In this document: positions 25,372-33,279 of the stretch, piece after piece
How positions within the stretch are numbered: the first letter of the stretch is position 1
Layout: each line of letters opens with the position of its first letter
NCBI GenBank assembly: GCA_028281325.1
Contig: JANQKC010000006.1
Location: 1-64,000, forward strand
Direction: 5' to 3'
Length of the DNA stretch: 64,000 nucleotides
DNA from: Alphaproteobacteria bacterium
GTDB lineage: Bacteria; Pseudomonadota; Alphaproteobacteria; UBA8366
The notes under the pieces: generated by a model
What the model was told of the DNA's origin: nothing
Databases searched by the model: none
Seen by the model: the letters and a program-made list of their open reading frames with translations, nothing else
Program-made: the position numbers and the translations under genes

Positions 25372-26331
25372 ATGTCGTTGCTCGATTCAGACCCGATTTA
25401 TAAACCGTTCCATTATCCTTGGGCCTATGACGCCTGGCTCACACAGCAGCGAATTCACTGGCTGCCGGAAGAAGTACCGCTCGCCGACGACGTGAAGGAT
25501 TGGCGGCACAATCTCAGCGAGTCGGAACGGAACCTGTTGACGCAGATTTTCCGCTTCTTCACGCAGGCCGACGTCGAGGTCAACAATTGCTACATGCAGC
25601 ATTACAGCCGGGTCTTCAAACCGACCGAAGTGCTGATGATGCTCGCGTCCTTTTCGAATACGGAGACGATTCACATCTCCGCCTACTCGCATCTCCTCGA
25701 TACGCTGGGCATGCCGGAGACCGAGTATCAGGCCTTCCTGAAATACAAAGAGATGAAGGACAAGTACGACTTCATGCAGCAATGGGGCGTGGAGACCAAC
25801 GAGGATATCGCCAAGACGCTTGCGGTGTTCGGCGCCTTTACGGAAGGGCTACAGCTTTTCGCCAGCTTCGCGATGCTGCTGAACTTTCCGCGCTTCAACA
25901 AGATGAAGGGAATGGGTCAGATCATCAGTTGGTCGGTGCGCGACGAAAGCCTGCACACCAACTCGATCATCCAGCTCTTCCAGACCTTCCGGAGTGAAAA
26001 CCCGGAGATCTGGACCGAGGAGCTGCAACGCGACCTGTATCGCGCCTGCTCGACCATCGTCGATCACGAAGACGCCTTCATCGATCTCGCCTTCGGCATG
26101 GGCAGCGTTGAAGGCCTCGAAGCGGACGAGGTCAAACAGTACATCCGCTACATCGCCGACCGGCGGCTCGCGCAGCTTGGCCTGCAGCCGATTTTTCACG
26201 TCGAAGCAAATCCGCTTCCGTGGCTGGACATGATGCTGAACGGCGTGGAACACACGAATTTCTTCGAAAACCGGGCGACGGAGTATTCCCGCGCGTCGAC
26301 ACAAGGCACTTGGGACGAAGCGTTCGACTAA
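25372..26331 (+). CDS. nrdB: Ribonucleoside-diphosphate reductase class Ia, beta subunit
   Basis: The 319-residue radical-generating subunit keeps the di-iron ligands and the radical site: Asp67 in TQADVEVNN, Glu98 and His101 in ETIHISAY, and Tyr105 in the position of the stable tyrosyl radical. Downstream ligands lie in AVFGAFTEGLQLF and RDESLHT. The protein feeds the radical to NrdA Cys324. The presence of the Tyr shows a standard class Ia enzyme, not the Phe/Leu variants of class Ic. It is in one operon with nrdA. Confidence 0.96.
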   Translation: MSLLDSDPIYKPFHYPWAYDAWLTQQRIHWLPEEVPLADDVKDWRHNLSESERNLLTQIFRFFTQADVEVNNCYMQHYSRVFKPTEVLMMLASFSNTETIHISAYSHLLDTLGMPETEYQAFLKYKEMKDKYDFMQQWGVETNEDIAKTLAVFGAFTEGLQLFASFAMLLNFPRFNKMKGMGQIISWSVRDESLHTNSIIQLFQTFRSENPEIWTEELQRDLYRACSTIVDHEDAFIDLAFGMGSVEGLEADEVKQYIRYIADRRLAQLGLQPIFHVEANPLPWLDMMLNGVEHTNFFENRATEYSRASTQGTWDEAFD

Positions 26332-26369
26332 CCCCTTCCGCATTAACCGTCCGACCGAGGGCGGCCGCG

Positions 26370-26405
26370 CTGCCCTTCTCCGGCGCCCCGGGCAGGGTGC
26401 TTTTT
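26370..26405 (+). terminator. Probable rho-independent terminator after nrdAB
   Basis: CTGCCC (26370-26375) pairs with GGGCAG (26390-26395) around a 14-base G+C-rich loop, followed closely by a run of five T at 26401-26405. It lies 39 bases after nrdB and before the convergent methyltransferase gene. Confidence 0.55.
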
Positions 26406-26441
26406 CGTGCCACCGAACTCAATCCGTCGGCAGGCGGTCGA

Positions 26442-27038
26442 TCAGCGATACATATAGATCGTGAAGTCGTGCGGCATGTATTCGTGACGCAGGATCAGAT
26501 GCGACGTGAACTGCCGACAGAACGCCATGGTCTCTAACGGATCGGCAAAAAGATACTCGTTACGGCTCTCGGCCGGACACCACATCGAGAACATGTTGAA
26601 CGCGGCCGCCACCTTGCACCGCTGGAACATCGCCGCGATGGACCGATGAAACAGCTCTTTCGATGCGTGCTGATAGACGCCGCTGGCGATGACATAGTCG
26701 GCGGACTCGCCGTGACACATTTCCAGCAGATCGCCTTCGATGAACCGCGCCTCGGGATGCCGCCGCTGGGCCTGGGCGATCATCTCCAGCATCAGGTCGA
26801 GCCCGGTGTAGTCGCCGTTGAACCCATTTTCCTTCATATAGGCGAGGAAGTTGCCGATGCCGCAGCCGACCTCGAGCACCGAGGCGTCGTTCAACGGGCC
26901 GATCTCGCACAAGATGGCGTACCGCGTGGTTGCGAATTCCGGCGCCGTATACCCGACCGCTTCGTAACAATCGTCGGTGGCCGCAAGGCGCGGCTCATAA
27001 TAGGCGCGGACCTTTTCGCCGAGTTCCTCGATATTCAT
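26442..27038 (-). CDS. Class I SAM-dependent methyltransferase
   Basis: The protein is about 198 residues from ATG 27038 (a TTG 11 codons upstream is less likely). Motif I is VLEVGCGIGNFLAYM, motif II YTGLDLMLEMI and motif III around FIEGDLLEM, as in class I methyltransferases with a UbiE/Methyltransf_25-like core. The C-terminal half has no known substrate domain. The gene stands alone; a GTAA-N7-TTAA-like motif lies 64 bases before the start. Confidence 0.8.
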   Translation of the reverse strand: MNIEELGEKVRAYYEPRLAATDDCYEAVGYTAPEFATTRYAILCEIGPLNDASVLEVGCGIGNFLAYMKENGFNGDYTGLDLMLEMIAQAQRRHPEARFIEGDLLEMCHGESADYVIASGVYQHASKELFHRSIAAMFQRCKVAAAFNMFSMWCPAESRNEYLFADPLETMAFCRQFTSHLILRHEYMPHDFTIYMYR

Positions 27039-27101
27039 GCGGGTGAAACACCGTTTCGCTGCCGGGTTCAATGCTGGAGGCGAAACGCTATCGAAGGATG
27101 G

Positions 27102-27116
27102 TTAAGGAAAGGGTAA
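27102..27116. promoter_or_regulatory. Candidate CtrA-type site (TTAA-N7-GTAA)
   Basis: TTAA-GGAAAGG-GTAA is one base from TTAA-N7-TTAA. It lies 64 bases upstream of the methyltransferase start and just after the end of the radical SAM gene. It is the same variant as that at 1506-1520, in inverse orientation. Confidence 0.3.
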
Positions 27117-27134
27117 CTTCTTGCCGCAAAACGT

Positions 27135-28217
27135 CTATGCGAAGGTGGAAATCCCGACCGGTTGCCGTTTGCGGCCCCAACGGCCGGGGGTGGCCTCGAA
27201 GTGGCCGGCCACCGCCGTGCCGCAGGACGCACAGCGGCCCTCCGCGATGTTCCAATCGGACAGGGCGTACCAATCGCGGCCGATCAGGCATTCTCCGCAA
27301 GCATGGCAGTAGGTGCTGCCGCCGTCCTTGTCGTGAATGTTGCCGGTGTAGACGTAGCGCAAACCGTGGGTGCGGGCGATATCGCGCGCCCGGTGCAGCG
27401 TCGCCGGCGGGGTACCCGGACTATCCGTCATCCGGTAATCGGGATGGAACGCCGTGAAATGCAGCGGCACGTCCGGCCCGAGGTTATCGATGATCCACCG
27501 GGAGAGTGCGTCCACTTCGCGTGCCGAATCATTCTCGCCGGGGATCAGCAGCGTCGTGATCTCCACCCAGACATCCGTCTCGTGTTTGAGGTAGCACAGC
27601 GTTTCAAGCACCGGCCCCAACGACGCCGTGCACAGCGACTTGTAGAACCCCTCGGTGAACGCCTTGAGGTCGATATTCGCCGCATCCATCGCGCCGAAGA
27701 ACTCTTCTCGGGCGCCGGCCTTCATATACCCCGCGGTCACCGCGACATTCCGAATCCCGCGCGCCCGGCAGGCCGCCGCCACGTCGACGGCATATTCGAG
27801 GAAAATGACGGGATCGTTGTAGGTATAGGCGACCGACCGGCAGCCGGTGCGAACCGCCGCCTCGGCGATGGTTTGCGGCGCCGCTTCATCCATCAGCCGG
27901 TCCATTTCCCGCGATTTCGAGATATCCCAATTCTGACAGAACCGGCATGTGAGATTGCAGCCGGCCGTCCCGAAAGACAGGACCGGCGTCCCCGGCAGGA
28001 AATGGTTCAACGGCTTCTTCTCGATCGGGTCGATGCAGAAACCGCTGGACCGTCCATAGGTGGTGAGAACGATCTCGTCCCCGGCGCGGCCGCGCACGAA
28101 ACACAATCCCCGCTGGCCGTCCTGCAGCTTGCACTCGCGCGGACAAACATCGCATTGCAGCCGACCGTCCCCGACCGGCGTCCAGTATCGGCCGCTAAAC
28201 CCTTCTAATCGCCCCAT
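27135..28217 (-). CDS. AmmeMemoRadiSam system radical SAM enzyme
   Basis: The 360-residue protein has the radical SAM 4Fe-4S motif CNLTCRFCQ (Cys87, 91, 94) followed by PflA-like features (TYNDPVIFLEYAVDVA, NIDLKAFTEGFY). The N-terminus has an extra Cys cluster at 22, 25, 29 and 39, and the C-terminus two CxxC pairs (CHACGEC and CASCG) of zinc-ribbon or second-cluster type. This is the rS component of the AmmeMemoRadiSam system (TIGR-named from its co-occurrence with AMMECR1 and MEMO proteins). The reaction is unknown. It diverges from the MEMO-AMMECR1 fusion gene, 163 bases away. Confidence 0.93.
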   Translation of the reverse strand: MGRLEGFSGRYWTPVGDGRLQCDVCPRECKLQDGQRGLCFVRGRAGDEIVLTTYGRSSGFCIDPIEKKPLNHFLPGTPVLSFGTAGCNLTCRFCQNWDISKSREMDRLMDEAAPQTIAEAAVRTGCRSVAYTYNDPVIFLEYAVDVAAACRARGIRNVAVTAGYMKAGAREEFFGAMDAANIDLKAFTEGFYKSLCTASLGPVLETLCYLKHETDVWVEITTLLIPGENDSAREVDALSRWIIDNLGPDVPLHFTAFHPDYRMTDSPGTPPATLHRARDIARTHGLRYVYTGNIHDKDGGSTYCHACGECLIGRDWYALSDWNIAEGRCASCGTAVAGHFEATPGRWGRKRQPVGISTFA

Positions 28218-28380
28218 TTCGGTTAACTAGGTGTTATGATCCTGTTCCTATAATGTAGCGCTGGGCCGCCGCATCTCAACATATAGCGTCGGCAGCCCGA
28301 AATCGGACGTTACAACCCGAACTTTAACTTTGGGTAAGCGCGTCCGGACGCGTGTTGGAGTTCGAAGGAGGATCGCGGGG

Positions 28381-29823
28381 ATGACCGCGGTACGACCGCC
28401 CGCCGTTGCCGGATTCTTTTACCCGGCCGACGCCGCGACATTGTCCCGCGACGTCGACGGGTATCTGTCTGCCCGACCGGTCCCTGCGGACGCAGCACCG
28501 AAAGCGATCATCGTCCCGCATGCGGGCTACGTCTATTCCGCCGCCGTCGCCGGGCCGGCCTTCGCGCTGGTGCGGCAGGCCGCCGATCGCATCCGCCGCG
28601 TCGTCTTGCTGGGCCCCGGTCATCGCGTCGCGGTGCCCGGCCTGGCGGCCCCGACCGCAGACGCCTTTCAGACGCCCCTGGGGCCCGTGCCGTTGGACCG
28701 TCAATCGATCGACGCCATCGCCGGACTGCCCTATGTCGAGTTGCGCGACGACGCCCATCGCGAGGAACACTGTATCGAAGTCCAATTGCCCTTTCTGCAA
28801 CGCGCGCTCGACGAATTCACCTTGGTGCCCTTGGTCGTCGGCGGCGCAAGTCCGGTGCAGTTATCCACCATTCTCGATCGACTCTGGGGCGGCCCGGAAA
28901 CGCTGATCGTTGTCAGCTCCGACCTGAGCCATTATCGCGACTACGCCTCCGCGCAGGCCCTGGACGTGAAGGCCGCGGAAGCGATCGAATCGCTCTGCCC
29001 CGAGGATTTGTCCGCCGATCAAGCCTGCGGCCGCCTTCCGATCGCGGGCCTGCTGTTGAGCGCCCGACGCCACGATCTTTCGGTCAGCCGGCTGGACTTG
29101 TGCAATTCCGGCGACACCGGGGGACCGCGCGACCGCGTCGTCGGCTATGGATCCTGGATGTTCCAGGAAAACGAAACCGCCGCCACGATGCAAACGGACG
29201 GCGACCGGCGGACCGATCCGCAAGCGCAGATCATGCCGCACGCCAAACGGCTGCTTCGGTCGGCGTCGTCGACGTTACGCTACGCGGTGCGCTACGGAAA
29301 GGCTCCCAGGGTCGATCTCGCGAAAGTGCCCGATCCGCTGCGGCCGCCGGCCGCGACCTTCGTCACGTTGAAACACGGATCGAAACTGCGCGGCTGTATC
29401 GGCACCGTCGAACCGAAACGACCGCTCGCCGTCGATGTCGTCGAGAACACGTTCGGCGCGGGTTTCAAGGACCCTAGGTTCACGCCCTTGAGCTACGGCG
29501 AACTGAAGAATCTCAGCATCTCGATCTCCCTAATCTCGCCGGTCGAACGGATCGACTTCACCGACGAGGAGGACCTGATGCGTCAGTTGCGGCGGAAGAC
29601 CGACGGCCTGTTGATTCAAAGCGATCGGGCGCGCGGGCTGTTCCTGCCGCAGGTCTGGATCGACCTGAAAGAACCGCGGGACTTTCTCGACCATCTCAAG
29701 AAGAAGGCCGGTATCGATCGGCCGCTTCGGTCTTCCAGGGATCAAGCCTCCCGCTTCATGGCCCGGCCGCTCGGCAAGGTGGTGTTGAACGCGGCGCACG
29801 GACGGATGAAGTCCGCATCCTAG
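28381..29823 (+). CDS. AmmeMemoRadiSam proteins B and A fused (MEMO + AMMECR1)
   Basis: The 480-residue protein joins two families. Residues 1-265 are MEMO-like, with His47 (PHAGY), His81 (GPGHR) and Cys216 (CGRLPI) matching the His-His-Cys metal site of human MEMO1, plus SSDLSHY at 179-185. Residues 284-470 are AMMECR1-like with LRGCIG at 336-341. In many bacteria the two are separate genes near the radical SAM gene; here they are one polypeptide, which implies they act in one complex at a 1:1 ratio. ATG 28381 has AAGGAGG 9 bases upstream; an upstream TTG is rejected. Function is unknown. Confidence 0.92.
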   Translation: MTAVRPPAVAGFFYPADAATLSRDVDGYLSARPVPADAAPKAIIVPHAGYVYSAAVAGPAFALVRQAADRIRRVVLLGPGHRVAVPGLAAPTADAFQTPLGPVPLDRQSIDAIAGLPYVELRDDAHREEHCIEVQLPFLQRALDEFTLVPLVVGGASPVQLSTILDRLWGGPETLIVVSSDLSHYRDYASAQALDVKAAEAIESLCPEDLSADQACGRLPIAGLLLSARRHDLSVSRLDLCNSGDTGGPRDRVVGYGSWMFQENETAATMQTDGDRRTDPQAQIMPHAKRLLRSASSTLRYAVRYGKAPRVDLAKVPDPLRPPAATFVTLKHGSKLRGCIGTVEPKRPLAVDVVENTFGAGFKDPRFTPLSYGELKNLSISISLISPVERIDFTDEEDLMRQLRRKTDGLLIQSDRARGLFLPQVWIDLKEPRDFLDHLKKKAGIDRPLRSSRDQASRFMARPLGKVVLNAAHGRMKSAS

Positions 29824-29942
29824 ATTAAGCTTTGACGACGCCATCGGTCTCCCTATGATCGCCCCGTCAATCGGGGAACGGAAATCCAAATGAGTATGCG
29901 TATTTTTGGCCAAACGACGGCGGCTGCCGACGAGGGCGCGGC

Positions 29943-30713
29943 ATGAGCGAACCGGCGGCGCTTCTGGCCGCAATCGAAAAAAGCGCGCTGCACGCCGGCG
30001 ATGTGATTTTGGAAATCTACGAAACCGATTTCGACGTCGACCAAAAGGCCGATGAATCACCCGTGACCGAGGCGGACGTGAAGGCGGAGGCGGTCATCCT
30101 GGACGCGCTGCAAGCCTTGACGCCCGATATCCCCATCGTCGCCGAAGAAGAAGTCGCGGCCGGCAATACGCCCACCGTGGCGAATAAGTTCTGGCTGGTC
30201 GACCCCTTGGACGGCACACGGGAGTTCCTCAACCGCAACGGCGAGTTCACCGTGAACATCGCCCTGGTCCGCGACGGCGCACCGGTGCTGGGCGTCGTCC
30301 ACGCGCCCGCGCGCGACGTCACCTATTCCGGCATCGTCGGGGATGGCGCCTGGATCCGGGAAGGCGGCAACGCGGCGGAAGCCATCACCGTGCGCACCCC
30401 GCCGACGAACGGGCTGACCATCGCCTCGAGCCGCCGGCACGGCAGCGACGCCGACCTGGACCGTTTCCTGGCGGATTACACGGTGGCCGACCGCATCGTC
30501 TGCGGCAGCTCGCTCAAATTCTGCCTGGTCGCGGCGGGCGATGCCGATCTCTATCCGCGTTTCGGCCCGACGATGGAATGGGACACCGCGGCCGGGCATG
30601 CCGTGCTCGCCGCCGCGGGCGGCAGGCTCACGACAACCGACGGCGACGCCTTCGTGTACGGCAAGGCGGATTTCCGCAACCCCGGCTTCATCGCCTGGGG
30701 CGGGCTGCGCTAG
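29943..30713 (+). CDS. cysQ: 3'(2'),5'-bisphosphate nucleotidase
   Basis: The 256-residue protein belongs to the inositol monophosphatase superfamily, with metal-binding EEE near 68-70 (VAEEEVA), WLVDPLDGTREFLNRNGEF (Asp-Pro-x-Asp-Gly motif) and MEWDTAAGHAVLAAAGG. The REFL form of the DGT motif and the surrounding sequence mark CysQ, which removes the 3'-phosphate from PAP in sulfate assimilation, rather than SuhB (see 60357). The start overlaps a possible 18-codon frame ending in ATGA. The 3' end overlaps the convergent repair gene by 4 bases. Confidence 0.9.
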   Translation: MSEPAALLAAIEKSALHAGDVILEIYETDFDVDQKADESPVTEADVKAEAVILDALQALTPDIPIVAEEEVAAGNTPTVANKFWLVDPLDGTREFLNRNGEFTVNIALVRDGAPVLGVVHAPARDVTYSGIVGDGAWIREGGNAAEAITVRTPPTNGLTIASSRRHGSDADLDRFLADYTVADRIVCGSSLKFCLVAAGDADLYPRFGPTMEWDTAAGHAVLAAAGGRLTTTDGDAFVYGKADFRNPGFIAWGGLR

Positions 30714-31567
30714 GCGGTCGAGCCGGCCTGGTCGGCCTCGGCCGCTTCCCATCCCAGGATGGCGCGTTTCCGATCCGGCCCCCAGCGATAGCCGGTGATC
30801 GCCCCCGTGCTGCGGATCACGCGATGGCAGGGCACGATCCAAGACACTGGATTGAGCGCGACGGCCCCAGCAACGGCGCGGGCGCCCTGCGGCTTGCCTA
30901 GATGTTTGGCCAGGCGCTCGTAGCTGACGACCGCGCCCGGCGGGATGCGCAGCAACGCTTCCCAGACCTTGGTCTGGAAGGGCGTTCCGCGCAGCACCAG
31001 ATGAAGCGTATCGCCGCCGGTCCCGAACGCCGCGGCGGCATAGGCGGCGGTCTTTGCCGGGTCTTCTATGATCGTCGCCTGTCCCCAGCGCGACAGCAGA
31101 TCCTCTTCCGTCGCCGCCCGCCCCTCCTTCAACACGAAGGCGAGGCCGCAAAGCCCGCGGTCGGTGGCCACCAGCAAGCAATCGCCGAACGGGCTGTCAT
31201 GCCAGCCGTAGGACAGGGTAAGCCCCGTCCCCATCGCCTTCCACTCGCCCGGGGTCATCGCCTCGTGGGTAATGAATAAATCATGCAAGCGGCCGGGACC
31301 GGACAGGCCCGCGTCATAGGCCGCGTCGAGAACGCTATCGCTGGCGGCAAGCCGCTCCTTCGCATGCGACAAGGTCAGGTATTGCAGGAATTTCTTCGGG
31401 CTGACCCCGACCCACCGCGAAAACAGCCGTTGGAAGTGATATTCGCTCAGACCGGCTTCCGAGGCGGCAAGCGCCAGACTCGGTTGTTCGACATAGTGAT
31501 CGGCCAGCCAGTGAATGGCCTGTTCGATCCGTTCATAGGTTTTCTGGTCGGTGATTTCAGTCATCAT
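30710..31567 (-). CDS. AraC-domain methylated-DNA-protein cysteine methyltransferase (Ada-like, truncated type)
   Basis: The 285-residue protein has an AraC-type helix-turn-helix domain (about 10-105, LALAASEAGLSEYHFQRLFSRW) and an O6-alkylguanine-DNA alkyltransferase domain with PCHRVI at Cys247. It lacks the N-terminal Ada domain with the phosphotriester Cys, so it can repair O6-methylguanine but not sense methyl phosphotriesters in the classical way. It would act as a repair enzyme with a possible DNA-binding role. It converges on cysQ with 4 bases of overlap. Confidence 0.92.
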   Translation of the reverse strand: MMTEITDQKTYERIEQAIHWLADHYVEQPSLALAASEAGLSEYHFQRLFSRWVGVSPKKFLQYLTLSHAKERLAASDSVLDAAYDAGLSGPGRLHDLFITHEAMTPGEWKAMGTGLTLSYGWHDSPFGDCLLVATDRGLCGLAFVLKEGRAATEEDLLSRWGQATIIEDPAKTAAYAAAAFGTGGDTLHLVLRGTPFQTKVWEALLRIPPGAVVSYERLAKHLGKPQGARAVAGAVALNPVSWIVPCHRVIRSTGAITGYRWGPDRKRAILGWEAAEADQAGSTA

Positions 31568-31622
31568 GGCGTCAGCTTAGGGACAAACGGCCTGCCGGCA
31601 CCACCCGATTCTTGCGATGATT

Positions 31623-32105
31623 TTATGACGCAAGATCAAGCTGATAGAACACCACGCCGGGGACCGGATTGTCGTAATAGGCCGGCGTTTGATTCCACCC
31701 GAAGCGCTGGTACATGGCGTCGGCGGCCGCCATCCGCCGCGGCAGCGTATCGAGCCGCAGACGGCGGTATCCCAAATCCCGCGCCGCATCGATGACCTCG
31801 GCGAACAGCGCGTTGCCCAATCCCGTTCCGCGATAGGACGGCCGGACGAAGAGCCGCTTGATCTCCCCTTCCCCCGCCACGGCCATCGGACGAAGGCCGA
31901 CGCAACCGGCGGCATCATCTCCATCCATCGCCAACAGCAGACGGCCCTTCGGCGGGCCATAGATGGAGGCGAACTGCGCCATTTCGTTATCGAAGCCCTG
32001 GAAACAAAGATCGATATCCAGCCAGGCGGCATACTCCTGCACGAGCTGCCGCCCGAGGTCGAAGTCTACTTCACTCTCCGCGATCCTGATGACCGGCTTC
32101 GTCAT
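31623..32105 (-). CDS. GNAT-family N-acetyltransferase
   Basis: The 160-residue protein has the acetyl-CoA binding pattern of GNAT motif A, IKRLFVRPSYRGTGLGNALF (R-x-x-G-x-G), and a C-terminal YYDNPVPGVVFYQLDL. Substrates cannot be inferred. It lies between the AraC-Ogt gene and the PhzF gene on the same strand, 18 bases from the latter. Confidence 0.88.
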   Translation of the reverse strand: MTKPVIRIAESEVDFDLGRQLVQEYAAWLDIDLCFQGFDNEMAQFASIYGPPKGRLLLAMDGDDAAGCVGLRPMAVAGEGEIKRLFVRPSYRGTGLGNALFAEVIDAARDLGYRRLRLDTLPRRMAAADAMYQRFGWNQTPAYYDNPVPGVVFYQLDLAS

Positions 32106-32123
32106 ACCGCCTGCCCGCCTCCG

Positions 32124-32909
32124 TTATACGTAGATCGTACCCTTCATATACAACGCCGCGTGACCACCGATTTCAACCCGTTCGCCACGATACCGGCAGA
32201 ACAGCTCACCGCCGCGCGGCGATATCTGGCGCGCATGCAAGTCGGTCTTATCGAGGCGTTTCGCCCAATAGGGGATCAGCGTACAGTGCGCCGATCCTGT
32301 AACTGGGTCTTCCGGGATACCCAAGCGCGGCGCAAAGAAGCGCGACACGAAATCGCAATCGTCGCCCGGCGCGGTCACGATAAGACCATGCAGGTCGAGC
32401 CCGGCAACTCGGGCCATATCCGGCCGTAGATCGCGCACCCGCGCCTCGGTCTCGAACACCGCGAAACCATCGCGCGCCCGAAGCATTTCGGCCGGCACCG
32501 CGCCCAAGGCATGCGCCACATCGCCGAGCCCGTTGATTTTCTCCGGCGCGCGGGACGGAAAATCCATCAGCAACCGATCCTTCGCGCGCTGCACGACCAG
32601 GGAGTCGCCGAGCTTGCTGCGGAATCGGATATCGCGCCGGCACGGCTCCATCTCGGTGAAGATGACATGCGCCGCCGCGAGCGTCGGATGCCCCGCCAAA
32701 TCGATCTCGGCAACCGGCGTGAACCAACGGATATCGAAATGATCCCCGTTGCGGACGAAAAACGCGGTTTCGGAAAGGTTGTTCTCCGCCGCGATGTTCT
32801 GCATCGTCTCGGTGGAAAGCCAATCATCGAGCGGACACACCGCCGCCGGGTTCCCCGCGAACACGCGGTCCGAAAAGGCATCCACCTGATAGATCGGTAT
32901 TTCGGTCAT
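32124..32909 (-). CDS. PhzF-family isomerase/epimerase
   Basis: The 261-residue protein has the PhzF fold signature: IYQVDAFSDRVFAGNPAAV at the start, NLSETAFFV with the catalytic Glu, and DIRWFTPVAEIDLAGHPTLAAA. The second-half GSAHC motif is DPVTGSAHCTLIPYW. PhzF catalyses an isomerisation in phenazine synthesis; most bacterial homologues have unknown substrates. No phenazine genes are present. It precedes the GNAT gene in a likely operon. Confidence 0.9.
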   Translation of the reverse strand: MTEIPIYQVDAFSDRVFAGNPAAVCPLDDWLSTETMQNIAAENNLSETAFFVRNGDHFDIRWFTPVAEIDLAGHPTLAAAHVIFTEMEPCRRDIRFRSKLGDSLVVQRAKDRLLMDFPSRAPEKINGLGDVAHALGAVPAEMLRARDGFAVFETEARVRDLRPDMARVAGLDLHGLIVTAPGDDCDFVSRFFAPRLGIPEDPVTGSAHCTLIPYWAKRLDKTDLHARQISPRGGELFCRYRGERVEIGGHAALYMKGTIYV

Positions 32910-32946
32910 GCGGGCCTCCTGCCGCTCACGTTATCCAAGACCGCCG

Positions 32947-33177
32947 TCATGGCTGCCAAAACCATTTCCGGGTTTCGCGCTCGACATCGGCCGCGCTCGC
33001 ACCAATATCGCGCAACATGCGATCGTCCAAGGCCGCAAACCGCCGCCGTTGGCGCGCCCGCTCCTGCCATGTCTGCAGAAGGTCGACAAGACCGACGATC
33101 CAATCGAAAACGTCTGGCCCGACACGGCCGATCGCAAACCGCGGCGCAATTTCCGGACATTTTGATATTGCACCCAT
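32947..33177 (-). CDS. DUF1127 protein
   Basis: The 76-residue protein ends in the DUF1127 (YjiS-like) motif: RRRFAALDDRMLRDIGASAADVERE, followed by KWFW. Small Arg-rich DUF1127 proteins of alphaproteobacteria have been linked to RNA turnover and phosphate or stress responses. It is divergent from the MocR gene, with only 92 bases between the starts, so the MocR operator may govern both. Confidence 0.8.
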   Translation of the reverse strand: MGAISKCPEIAPRFAIGRVGPDVFDWIVGLVDLLQTWQERARQRRRFAALDDRMLRDIGASAADVERETRKWFWQP

Positions 33178-33258
33178 TCACCGCCCCCAAATCAATGACT
33201 ATGGCCTAAAATTCGTCCTAATCGCTTTTATTCTTGTGATTTAGAGGTGTCAATTTGT

Positions 33259-33279
33259 ATATTGTCACCATGACAATAT
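33259..33279. promoter_or_regulatory. Perfect inverted repeat covering the mocR-type start codon
   Basis: ATATTGTCA-CCA-TGACAATAT is a perfect 9-base inverted repeat with a 3-base centre. The ATG start of the regulator (33270) lies inside it. A further TGTCA at 33248-33252 is 15 bases from the left TGTCA. This layout fits autorepression by the GntR-type regulator it begins. Confidence 0.6.
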
